Source: Lysinibacillus sp.
GTDB lineage: Bacteria > Bacillota > Bacilli > Bacillales_A > Planococcaceae
Direction: 5' to 3'
NCBI GenBank assembly: GCA_012735355.1
Contig: JAAYHP010000308.1
Location: forward strand, 1 to 5,365
DNA length: 5,365 nt
The stretch's first letter is position 1; each line of letters starts with the position of its first letter. The position numbers and the translations under genes were made by a program. Of the stretch, positions 1 through 5,365 are shown piece after piece. The notes beneath the pieces are model-generated. The model searched no databases and was not told where the DNA came from. It worked only from the letters and a program-made list of their open reading frames with translations.

Positions 1-314
1 AAATTGATCGAATGGGTATGACGAAAGTGATTGAAGAGACTATCGCTTATTTAAAAGAACGCCAAGTAGATGGGGTTCATATATCCATAGATTTAGATGC
101 GCTCGATCCAATTTATACACCTGGTGTTGGTACTCCTGTGCCAGGAGGAGTGACTTACAGAGAAAGCCACTTGGCGATGGAAATGTTAGAAGAAGCGGAG
201 TTTATTACATCTTGCGAATTTGTGGAAGTCAATCCGATATTAGATGAGAGAAATAAAACGGCAGATACTGCAGTGGCACTAATGGGTTCATTATTCGGCG
301 AAAAATTAGTGTAA
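1..314 (+). CDS. rocF: Arginase, C-terminal part (5' truncated by window edge)
   Basis: Arginase hydrolyses L-arginine to L-ornithine and urea in the cytoplasm, the first step of arginine catabolism. Only the last 103 codons are present; the frame begins at base 3 (Ile-Asp-Arg-Met-Gly-Met) and stops with TAA at 312-314, so the ATG at 12 is internal. The visible part carries the family's SxDxDxxDP block (SIDLDALDP, Asp codons at 90-92 and 96-98), whose aspartates bind the binuclear manganese centre. After it come the PGVGTPVPGG loop, the YRESHLAMEML helix and the FVEVNP strand, whose Glu contacts the substrate guanidinium in Bacillus arginase. The C-terminus (TAVALMGSLFG) ends where family members end, so the 3' side is intact. 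Agmatinase shares the metal motif, but YRESHLAMEM and FVEVNPILD favour arginase. No convincing terminator follows the gene. Confidence 0.93.
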   Translation, partial: IDRMGMTKVIEETIAYLKERQVDGVHISIDLDALDPIYTPGVGTPVPGGVTYRESHLAMEMLEEAEFITSCEFVEVNPILDERNKTADTAVALMGSLFGEKLV

Positions 315-375
315 AGTTCACAAAATATATTGGTTATATTTGGAAATTTATCCTTTATTAGGTACTTTAAAAATT

Positions 376-384
376 TGATATACT
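376..384 (+). promoter_or_regulatory. Possible extended -10 promoter upstream of sigW
   Basis: TG at 376-377, one base, then TATACT at 379-384 (five of six matches to TATAAT) form an extended -10 element of the sigma-A type. The best -35 candidate, TTATTA at 355-360 with an 18-bp spacer, is weak. If used, it would start transcripts near 391, just upstream of the sigma-W promoter, and give basal sigW expression. The same nine bases (TGATATACT) occur upstream of cdaA. This is a motif reading only. Confidence 0.35.
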
Positions 385-396
385 ACAAATAAAAAT

Positions 397-425
397 TGAA
401 ACTTATTTGTGGGGTAATTCGTATA
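397..425 (+). promoter_or_regulatory. Sigma-W autoregulatory promoter of sigW-rsiW
   Basis: TGAAAC at 397-402 and CGTATA at 420-425 are separated by 17 bp, the -35/-10 pair and spacing known for sigma-W promoters in Bacillus subtilis (TGAAAC, then CGTA). AT-rich bases precede the -35, as is usual for this class. The expected start of transcription is about 430-433, leaving a leader of roughly 25 nt before the sigW ATG. The position directly ahead of sigW matches the known positive autoregulation of this gene. Confidence 0.85.
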
Positions 426-440
426 TCAATTAAGCCAAAA

Positions 441-450
441 GGTGGAGAGG
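441..450 (+). promoter_or_regulatory. Ribosome binding site that sets the sigW start
   Basis: The purine run GGTGGAGAGG ends 6 nt before the ATG at 457, a good Shine-Dalgarno distance. A GTG at 442 in the same frame lies inside this run and would have no binding site of its own, so 457 is the start. Confidence 0.8.
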
Positions 451-456
451 AAACAC

Positions 457-1020
457 ATGGATGCGTTAGTGAACAAAAGAATAAAGCAAGTGCTAAAAGG
501 TGATCAAAACGCATTTTCCGATATTGTGAACCTCTACCAGCACAAGCTATACCAAATTTGCTATCGAATGCTTGGCAACAAACAAGAAGCTGAAGATATT
601 GCACAAGAAGCATTTGTTCGAGCGTATATCAATCTTCATACGTTCGATCAAAAAAGGAAATTTTCTACTTGGCTTTATCGTATAGCAACAAACCTTTGTA
701 TCGATCGAATTCGTAAGAAGAAACCTGATTACTATTTAGATGCAGAAGTTGATGGAACTGATGGATTGAATATGTATTCCCAAATCGCAGCTGATGACCA
801 ATTACCGGAAGACGCGGCGCTTCAAATGGAATTACAAGACCGGATACAATATGAAATTAGCCGTTTACCAGATAAATATCGCGCGGTCATTGTATTAAAA
901 TATATTGAGGAATTGTCGCTTCAAGAGATTAGCGAGGTATTAGATTTACCTTTAGGAACTGTAAAAACTAGAATTCATAGAGGTCGTGAAGCATTAAGGA
1001 AGCAATTAAACAAATTGTAG
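457..1020 (+). CDS. sigW: ECF-family RNA polymerase sigma factor SigW
   Basis: This extracytoplasmic-function sigma factor directs RNA polymerase to envelope-stress and antimicrobial-resistance promoters. From the ATG at 457 the protein has 187 residues, the same length as I recall for B. subtilis SigW. Sigma region 2 spans roughly residues 24-90. It includes the helix ending in RMLGNKQEAEDIAQEAFVRAY (36-57), which binds the polymerase clamp, and FSTWLYRIATNLCIDRIRKKKPDYYLDAE (69-97), the -10 recognition side. Region 4 spans about 126-182, with the helix-turn-helix LSLQEISEVLDLPLGTVKTRIHRGREALRK (153-182) that reads the TGAAAC -35 element. A sigma-W promoter lies just upstream, and the anti-sigma gene rsiW follows after 12 bp. 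The KKKPDYYLDAEV stretch and the rsiW partner identify SigW rather than SigM, SigX or SigY. Confidence 0.96.
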   Translation: MDALVNKRIKQVLKGDQNAFSDIVNLYQHKLYQICYRMLGNKQEAEDIAQEAFVRAYINLHTFDQKRKFSTWLYRIATNLCIDRIRKKKPDYYLDAEVDGTDGLNMYSQIAADDQLPEDAALQMELQDRIQYEISRLPDKYRAVIVLKYIEELSLQEISEVLDLPLGTVKTRIHRGREALRKQLNKL

Positions 1021-1032
1021 GAGGGAAATTGC

Positions 1033-1650
1033 ATGAGTGCGTGTCCACAATACATTATTGACTATATGCACGAGTACTTGGATGGCGACATTAGCCGTGA
1101 GCACGAACAAGTGTTAAAGCAGCATTTAAAATCATGTGCTGAATGTCAAAAACATATGCATCAATTAAGTGACACGATTGCATTTGTGAAAAGTGCAGCG
1201 CATATTACAGCACCTCCACATTTTGAGGAAGAAGTAATGAAGCGTCTGCCGAGACCGAAAAATCGAGTAGGCGTTCAAAAATGGCTTAGAAGACATCCTT
1301 TCTTAGTAGCAGCCGCAACGTTTATTATATTGATGAGTGCCACATTATTTGGAAGATTTAATGACAATCAATTCTCTGTAACGAAACAACCGAATTTAAT
1401 TGATGATGGTCAAACGGTCATTGTACCTGAAGGAGAAGTCGTAAAAGGCGATATCGTCGTTAAAAATGGGGATATTGTTATTGAAGGTGAAGTTGATGGC
1501 AATGTAACGGTCATTAATGGTGAATATATGGCATCCACTTCTGTTGTTACTGGCCAAATTGAAGAAATCGATCAAGTATTTGAATGGGTCTGGTATGAGA
1601 TTAAGCGATTGGCTTCTGACTTTATGGCACTGTTTGAAAAAGAGGAATAA
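1033..1650 (+). CDS. rsiW: Membrane anti-sigma-W factor RsiW
   Basis: RsiW (205 aa) keeps SigW inactive at the membrane until stress triggers its stepwise proteolysis. The cytoplasmic anti-sigma domain (about 1-80) has the zinc motif His31-x3-Cys35-x2-Cys38, plus Cys4, the usual fourth ligand. One membrane segment lies at about 89-107. It contains Ala93-Ala94-Ala95, matching the alanine run known in B. subtilis to be exposed by RasP cleavage and then recognised by ClpXP. The external part has a Gly/Val beta-ladder (133-164), then YMAS at 165-168, aligning with the reported PrsW site-1 cleavage (Ala-Ser, here 167/168), and a Trp-rich amphipathic tail. The start follows AGGAGGG (1019-1025), which overlaps the sigW stop codon, so the two genes are probably translationally coupled. 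A strong terminator follows. Confidence 0.95.
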   Translation: MSACPQYIIDYMHEYLDGDISREHEQVLKQHLKSCAECQKHMHQLSDTIAFVKSAAHITAPPHFEEEVMKRLPRPKNRVGVQKWLRRHPFLVAAATFIILMSATLFGRFNDNQFSVTKQPNLIDDGQTVIVPEGEVVKGDIVVKNGDIVIEGEVDGNVTVINGEYMASTSVVTGQIEEIDQVFEWVWYEIKRLASDFMALFEKEE

Positions 1651-1657
1651 ATTCATT

Positions 1658-1693
1658 GTCCCAAAAAGTAAATGTACTTTTGGGACTTTTTTT
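1658..1693 (+). terminator. Intrinsic terminator of the sigW-rsiW operon
   Basis: GTCCCAAAAAGTA (1658-1670) pairs with TACTTTTGGGAC (1675-1686): 12 base pairs with one bulged A and a 4-nt loop (AATG), followed by seven T at 1687-1693. It lies 7 bp after the rsiW stop. There is no A-run before the stem, so it should work only in the + direction. It separates the stress operon from the cdaA operon. Confidence 0.92.
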
Positions 1694-1700
1694 ATAAAGT

Positions 1701-1719
1701 AAATTCGATGTACGAATTT
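1701..1719. repeat. Perfect inverted repeat upstream of cdaA
   Basis: AAATTCG (1701-1707) and CGAATTT (1713-1719) are exact reverse complements around ATGTA. The dyad lies between the rsiW terminator and the likely cdaA promoter, about 30 bp before its -10 element. Size and place suit an operator for a dimeric regulator. I cannot assign the regulator. It is not followed by a U-tract, so it is not a second terminator. Confidence 0.45.
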
Positions 1720-1745
1720 CGAAAAAGCTTTATATTCTTGTTTTA

Positions 1746-1754
1746 TGATATACT
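1746..1754 (+). promoter_or_regulatory. Likely extended -10 promoter of the cdaA operon
   Basis: TG at 1746-1747, one base, then TATACT (1749-1754) is an extended -10 element downstream of the rsiW terminator. The -35 is poor at normal spacing (TTTATA at 1729-1734 leaves only 14 bp), which the TG extension can compensate for. It predicts a start near 1761 and a leader of about 130 nt. GGGAA/TTCCC (1769-1773 and 1778-1782) forms a small dyad in the early leader. No stronger sigma-A or ECF promoter is visible in 1694-1891. Confidence 0.5.
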
Positions 1755-1891
1755 GTTATTATTAAATTGGGAATGTTTTCCCCTTCTTTTGAATGATAAT
1801 CTTTATATGCTATTTTTTTTATAAATGCATAAACTAATATCATGAATGTTATGAACTTTATTGATCTGGTTAGATAAGTGGGGGATGCCAC

Positions 1892-2728
1892 ATGAATATA
1901 ATCGAGCAAATTATAGATTTTGCACCTGTTAACTTCATTTTTAGTTTTTTAGATGTATTGCTCGTTTGGTACGTTATATATAAAGTATTAACCCTTATTA
2001 GAGGGACGAAAGCTGTTCAATTATTAAAAGGATTATTTGTAATTATCATTGCTAGAATTGTCACGGAAATTTTTAATTTAGATACATTAGGTTGGATGTT
2101 ACAAGAAGTAATTGATTGGGGATTTTTAGCAATCATTATCATCTTTACACCAGAAATTAGACGTGCCCTTGAACAAATTGGCCGAGGAAAGTTATTTCAA
2201 CGTTCTGGCAACCAACTAGAAGATGAGCAAGCCCGTTTAATTGAAGCGATGAAAAAGGCTGTAAGTTATATGGCAAAAAGGCGTATTGGTGCGCTGATAT
2301 CTATTGAAAAGGAAACGGGATTGAATGAATATATTGAAACAGGTATAAGATTAGATGCGCACATTACATCAGAGCTAATCATTAATACATTTATACCAAA
2401 TACCCCACTGCATGATGGTGCTGTAATTATTCAAAAAAATCGAATAGCAGCAGCGGCTTGCTACTTACCTTTATCTGAAAGTACGTTGATTTCAAAAGAA
2501 TTGGGTACGAGACATAGAGCTGCCCTTGGTTTAAGTGAAGTAACCGATGCGGTAGTTATCGTTGTATCGGAAGAAACGGGAGCGATTAGTATTGCCATCA
2601 ATGGTAATTTACATAGAAATCTCTCTTTAGAGAATTTCGAATCGCAACTAAGATCAACGTGGTTTGGACCTGTATTAGAGCAGGACGTATCCTCTAAGTG
2701 GACTTGGAGGGGGAAAAAACATGGATAA
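1892..2728 (+). CDS. cdaA: Membrane diadenylate cyclase CdaA (YbbP/DacA)
   Basis: CdaA condenses two ATP into cyclic di-AMP, the second messenger that controls potassium and osmolyte balance and wall homeostasis in Firmicutes. The 278-residue protein is of the family's usual size. Three hydrophobic segments occupy about 14-35, 44-60 and 74-86, followed by a short linker helix. The cytosolic DisA_N-type cyclase domain runs from about 100 to 262. It holds both signature motifs: Asp175-Gly176-Ala177 in the PLHDGAVI loop and Arg207-His208-Arg209 in GTRHRAAL, which bind metal and ATP. The downstream SEETGAIS strand (226-233) is also conserved. The start at 1892 follows GTGGGGG (1878-1884) at 7 nt, a G-rich and somewhat weak ribosome site. 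The last 8 bp overlap cdaR, so the two subunits are probably co-translated. The active site looks complete. Confidence 0.96.
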   Translation: MNIIEQIIDFAPVNFIFSFLDVLLVWYVIYKVLTLIRGTKAVQLLKGLFVIIIARIVTEIFNLDTLGWMLQEVIDWGFLAIIIIFTPEIRRALEQIGRGKLFQRSGNQLEDEQARLIEAMKKAVSYMAKRRIGALISIEKETGLNEYIETGIRLDAHITSELIINTFIPNTPLHDGAVIIQKNRIAAAACYLPLSESTLISKELGTRHRAALGLSEVTDAVVIVVSEETGAISIAINGNLHRNLSLENFESQLRSTWFGPVLEQDVSSKWTWRGKKHG

Positions 2729-3779
2729 AATTTTTGATAACATTTGGGTATTAAGAATAACAGCATTCATTTTAGCGATACTTCTGTTTTTTTATGTAAA
2801 AGCGGAAATGACAGATAAAAAAGAAACAACTTCAAATAGTAACGTGGACATCATTACTGATGTACCATTGGAAGTGTATTACGACTCTGAAAATTTAATT
2901 GTTACGGGGTTACCAGAGACGGTAGATGTGACGATTGAAGGACCAATGCAAATCGTCTTTCGAACAAAACTTCAAAAGGATTTTAAAGTATTTGTTGACT
3001 TAAATTCATTGTTAATTGGTGAACATAGAGTTACAATACAGCATGAAAACTTTTCTCCAAAACTAGATGTAACAATAGAGCCAAGTGAAGTAGATATCAT
3101 CATTGAAGAAAAGGTTACACAACAATTTAAAGTAGATCCAGAAATTAATAATCGATTAATTGCAGATGGCTATATTTTAAAGTCGATGACAGCTGAACCT
3201 AGCGAAGTAATTATCACAGGCGCTAAAAGTGTAATTGAAAACATCAGTTACGTCAAAGCAACAGTAACTTCACAAGAGGGGATTAAAGAATCCTTTACTC
3301 AAGAAGCCAATGTGAAAGTGTTGGATAATAATTTAAATAAGTTGGATGTTTTCATCGAGCCGGAGAAGGTAAATGTCACGGTAGAAGTAATTGAATATAG
3401 TAGAAATATCCCAGTGACATTATTACGGACAGGAACACCACGAGAAGGCGTAATTGTACATCAACTTGTGACGGATACGGAGTATGTTGAATTGTTTGGC
3501 CCAAAATCAATCATTGACTCCCTTGAATCTTTAGTCGTAGAATTTGACGTGTCGGAAATTGAAAGTTCCGGTAATTATGAAGTACCTTTAGAATTACCGG
3601 CAGGAGCTACTAAATTAAGCGAGGAAACAATTGTAGTTCGGGCTAATGTAACTAAAACACAAACGGAATCAATTATTGAAGAAACGACGAGTGATGATGA
3701 AAATTCCAGTGAGACAAAGAGTGAAGAAACAGATTCAAATGTAAGCAATAGTTTTACAGATGAATTTCCAAATAATTAA
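2721..3779 (+). CDS. cdaR: CdaA regulator CdaR with three YbbR domains
   Basis: CdaR is the membrane-anchored partner that binds CdaA and modulates c-di-AMP synthesis. The 352-residue protein has a short cytoplasmic N-terminus and one membrane anchor (about 9-26). Its external part is built of YbbR repeats of roughly 80-90 residues: about 46-130, 132-225 and 227-311. Each starts with a strand like VPLEVYY or IPVTLLR and closes with EPSEVDIIIEE, EPEKVNVTVEV or EETIVVRANV. Residues 312-352 are a Ser/Thr/Glu/Asp-rich, probably disordered tail. B. subtilis CdaR, as I recall, has four repeats and about 480 residues, so this is a shorter form; no frameshift is visible. The ribosome site GGAGGGGG (2706-2713) lies inside cdaA, and the ATG overlaps the cdaA stop, which points to translational coupling. 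Confidence 0.93.
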   Translation: MDKIFDNIWVLRITAFILAILLFFYVKAEMTDKKETTSNSNVDIITDVPLEVYYDSENLIVTGLPETVDVTIEGPMQIVFRTKLQKDFKVFVDLNSLLIGEHRVTIQHENFSPKLDVTIEPSEVDIIIEEKVTQQFKVDPEINNRLIADGYILKSMTAEPSEVIITGAKSVIENISYVKATVTSQEGIKESFTQEANVKVLDNNLNKLDVFIEPEKVNVTVEVIEYSRNIPVTLLRTGTPREGVIVHQLVTDTEYVELFGPKSIIDSLESLVVEFDVSEIESSGNYEVPLELPAGATKLSEETIVVRANVTKTQTESIIEETTSDDENSSETKSEETDSNVSNSFTDEFPNN

Positions 3780-3810
3780 AATTACACAAGAACAAATTTT
3801 GCTTGTTAAT

Positions 3811-3833
3811 GTATTCCATAAAAATTGGAATGT
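3811..3833 (+). repeat. Small hairpin in the cdaR-glmM gap
   Basis: ATTCCA (3813-3818) and TGGAAT (3826-3831) are perfect complements around a 7-nt A-rich loop; two G-U pairs can extend the stem to 3811-3833. It ends 9 nt before the glmM Shine-Dalgarno and has no following U-tract, so it is not a terminator. It could affect mRNA processing or glmM translation. It is short enough to be chance. Confidence 0.3.
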
Positions 3834-3841
3834 CAAGTGTT

Positions 3842-3850
3842 GAAGGAGAG
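3842..3850 (+). promoter_or_regulatory. Ribosome binding site that sets the glmM start
   Basis: GAAGGAGAG lies 7 nt before the ATG at 3858. It settles the start against an in-frame TTG at 3825, which lacks a binding site and sits inside the small hairpin. Confidence 0.85.
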
Positions 3851-3857
3851 AATTGTT

Positions 3858-5210
3858 ATGGGAAAATATTTCGGAACAGATGGCGTACGCGGAGTCGCAA
3901 ATACAGAGCTCTCCCCGGAACTTGCATTTAAATTAGGACGTATAGGGGGATACGTTTTAACAAAAAATGCAAACGAAAGACCAAAAGTGATTATTGGACG
4001 AGACACACGAATTTCTGGTCATATGTTAGAAGGGGCTTTAGTTGCTGGTTTACTATCTGTAGGGATAGAAGTGATGAGATTAGGGGTAATCAGCACTCCG
4101 GGTGTTGCCTATTTAACGCGAGTGATGAATGCGGACGCGGGGGTTATGATTTCTGCATCCCATAATCCTGTTCAAGATAATGGAATTAAATTTTTTGGAC
4201 CAGATGGCTTTAAACTATCTGATGAACAAGAAGCTGAAATTGAAAGGTTAATCGATTTAGAAGAAGATACATTACCAAGACCAATTGGTAGTCATTTAGG
4301 TACCGTAAGCGATTATTTCGAAGGTGGCCAAAAGTATATATCTTATTTAAAACAAACGGTCGATGAAGATTTTGAAGGTATTCATGTAGCCCTTGACTGT
4401 GCAAATGGGGCAACTTCTTCATTAGCAACTCATCTATTTGCCGATTTAGAAGCAGATATTTCTACAATGGGGGCTTCTCCAGATGGTTTAAATATTAATG
4501 ATGGGGTAGGTTCTACTCATCCAGAAAAGCTGGCTGAATTTGTATTGGAAAGAGAAGCGGATGTTGGTTTAGCTTTCGATGGAGATGGAGATCGCCTTAT
4601 AGCTGTTGATGAAAAAGGAAATGTCATTGATGGCGACCAAATTATGTTCATCATCGGCAAATATTTAAATAGTAAAGGTTTATTAAAGAAAAATACGATT
4701 GTTTCCACAGTAATGAGCAATATGGGATTCTATAAAGCGCTAGAGGAGCACGGAATGACGAGCGTGCAAACCGCTGTAGGAGATCGCTATGTTGTAGAAG
4801 AAATGCGCAAGAACGATTACAATTTCGGCGGTGAACAATCCGGCCATATCGTTTTCTTAGATTTCAATACGACAGGCGACGGAATGTTAACTGCAATTCA
4901 ATTAGTTAACATTATGAAAGTGACAGGAAAACGTTTATCCGAATTAGCTTCAGAAATGAAAGTATTTCCACAGCGTTTAGTAAACGTTCGTGTAACTGAT
5001 AAAAACGCAGTAAAAGAAAATCCAAAGGTGCAAGAAGCCATTCAAGAAGTCGAAACGGCACTAGGGCAAAATGGTCGAGTGTTAGTTCGCCCTTCTGGTA
5101 CAGAACCGTTAGTTCGTGTAATGGTGGAAGCGCCAACGGAAGAAGAATGCGAAAGCTATGTAAATCGTATCGCAAATGTAGTAAAACAGGAATTAGGTTT
5201 AAGTGAATAG
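3858..5210 (+). CDS. glmM: Phosphoglucosamine mutase GlmM
   Basis: GlmM converts glucosamine-6-phosphate to glucosamine-1-phosphate in the cytoplasm, on the route to UDP-GlcNAc for peptidoglycan and teichoic acids. The protein has 450 residues, close to the family's usual 445-450, and starts with the diagnostic [12 protein letters not shown]. All four phosphohexomutase motifs are intact: the phosphoserine loop SASHNP (Ser101 is the phosphorylated residue), the magnesium loop DGDGDR (Asp241, Asp243, Asp245), the sugar loop GGEQSGH (324-330), and the phosphate-binding loop [11 protein letters not shown] (411-421). The gene is last in the visible operon, 78 bp after cdaR, with no terminator between. 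In B. subtilis and relatives GlmM also binds CdaA and inhibits c-di-AMP synthesis, which explains the gene order. No intrinsic terminator is visible after the stop before the repeat begins. Confidence 0.97.
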   Translation: MGKYFGTDGVRGVANTELSPELAFKLGRIGGYVLTKNANERPKVIIGRDTRISGHMLEGALVAGLLSVGIEVMRLGVISTPGVAYLTRVMNADAGVMISASHNPVQDNGIKFFGPDGFKLSDEQEAEIERLIDLEEDTLPRPIGSHLGTVSDYFEGGQKYISYLKQTVDEDFEGIHVALDCANGATSSLATHLFADLEADISTMGASPDGLNINDGVGSTHPEKLAEFVLEREADVGLAFDGDGDRLIAVDEKGNVIDGDQIMFIIGKYLNSKGLLKKNTIVSTVMSNMGFYKALEEHGMTSVQTAVGDRYVVEEMRKNDYNFGGEQSGHIVFLDFNTTGDGMLTAIQLVNIMKVTGKRLSELASEMKVFPQRLVNVRVTDKNAVKENPKVQEAIQEVETALGQNGRVLVRPSGTEPLVRVMVEAPTEEECESYVNRIANVVKQELGLSE

Positions 5211-5216
5211 TTTTAT

Positions 5217-5365
5217 GAGGTTGGGACATATAGCTAATTTAATTAAGAATCAGTGATGAAGCATAGTAAAAAAATGATATGCAACGAAAATTGATTGGAG
5301 TGACGGGGCGACTCCAACGGGAACAGCCCGAAACTCGAGACCCCGCAGGAGCGAGGAACGAGCTC
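5217..5365. repeat. Structured intergenic repeat, cut by the right edge
   Basis: After glmM comes a non-coding stretch opening with GAGGTTGGGACATA (5217-5230). It continues AT-rich to about 5294, then turns GC-rich (43 of 64 bases in 5302-5365). Several arms pair: GCATA (5261-5265) with TATGC (5278-5282), TTGGAGT (5295-5301) with ACTCCAA (5311-5317), and CGGG (5318-5321) with CCCG (5327-5330). CGGGG in the 9-nt loop (5304-5308) can also pair with CCCCG (5341-5345). The wording (GGAGTGA, GGCGACTCC, CGGGAACAG, GACCCCGCAGGAGCGA) resembles, from memory, a repeat scattered between genes in Bacillaceae genomes. Its far end, any target-site duplication and its copy number are outside this window. 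No reading frame here looks coding. Confidence 0.65.

Noticed and set aside
315..350. AT-only hairpin AAATATA/TATATTT (323-329, 335-341) as the arginase terminator
   Set aside because: It has no G-C pairs and no U-tract after it, so it should be too weak to stop transcription.
442..456. GTG at 442 as an earlier start for sigW (five extra residues)
   Set aside because: It falls inside the Shine-Dalgarno run and has no binding site of its own; the ATG at 457 has good spacing and gives the usual 187-residue length.
1517..1702. Alternative-frame ORF over the rsiW 3' end and terminator
   Set aside because: It overlaps conserved RsiW coding sequence in another frame, runs through the terminator stem and has no Shine-Dalgarno.
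1795..1800. GATAAT as a second -10 element for cdaA
   Set aside because: The nearest -35-like sequence, TTGGGA at 1767-1772, is 22 bp away, too far for a sigma-A promoter.
1842..1877. An 11-codon leader ORF (ATG at 1842) before cdaA
   Set aside because: It has no ribosome binding site and no recognisable regulatory peptide pattern; its length is expected by chance.
3825..3857. TTG at 3825 as an earlier start for glmM
   Set aside because: It has no Shine-Dalgarno and lies in a hairpin; the ATG at 3858 follows GAAGGAGAG and gives the conserved [13 protein letters not shown]-terminus.
4912..5229. Open frame of 105 codons on the minus strand over the 3' end of glmM
   Set aside because: It lies opposite a fully conserved gene, has a low-complexity Leu/Pro/His-rich product and no ribosome site; it is a shadow.
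5211..5365. glmS ribozyme after glmM
   Set aside because: I could not match the conserved ribozyme core; the stretch reads as a dispersed repeat. The ribozyme may lie beyond the window.

Overview
The window is AT-rich, Gram-positive (Bacillales) chromosomal DNA. Every gene is on the + strand. The gene content and the wording of the proteins match the conserved Bacillus-type locus rocF / sigW-rsiW / cdaA-cdaR-glmM. Purine-rich Shine-Dalgarno sequences close to each start, an intrinsic terminator with a U-tract and a sigma-W type promoter all fit this. The arginase gene next to sigW and the repeat at the right edge suggest a Bacillaceae/Planococcaceae member, possibly of the Lysinibacillus-Ureibacillus kind. 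That finer placement is a recollection-based guess.

Layout. Bases 1-314 are the 3' third of an arginase gene. A 142-bp gap (315-456) carries a near-consensus sigma-W promoter and a possible second, extended -10 promoter. Bases 457-1020 encode the ECF sigma factor SigW, and 1033-1650 encode its membrane anti-sigma factor RsiW. A strong intrinsic terminator (1658-1693) closes that operon. The 198-bp gap after it (1694-1891) holds a perfect inverted repeat and an extended -10 promoter candidate, and should drive the next operon. That operon is cdaA (1892-2728), cdaR (2721-3779, overlapping cdaA by 8 bp) and glmM (3858-5210). After glmM the sequence runs into a structured repeat whose right part is GC-rich. 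It is cut by the window edge and lies where the glmS leader or gene would usually be expected.

How the genes work together. SigW and RsiW form an envelope-stress switch. RsiW holds SigW at the membrane until it is proteolysed, and SigW then transcribes its own operon from the promoter at 397-425. CdaA makes the second messenger c-di-AMP at the membrane, CdaR is its membrane-anchored extracytoplasmic regulator, and GlmM makes glucosamine-1-phosphate for peptidoglycan and also binds and restrains CdaA. The window therefore joins envelope stress sensing, c-di-AMP signalling and cell-wall precursor supply.

This is mostly well-known core-genome content, and I found no convincing undescribed multi-gene system. 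The points most worth a second look are the terminal repeat, the short three-domain CdaR, the beta-ladder-like external part of RsiW, and the unassigned dyads upstream of cdaA.
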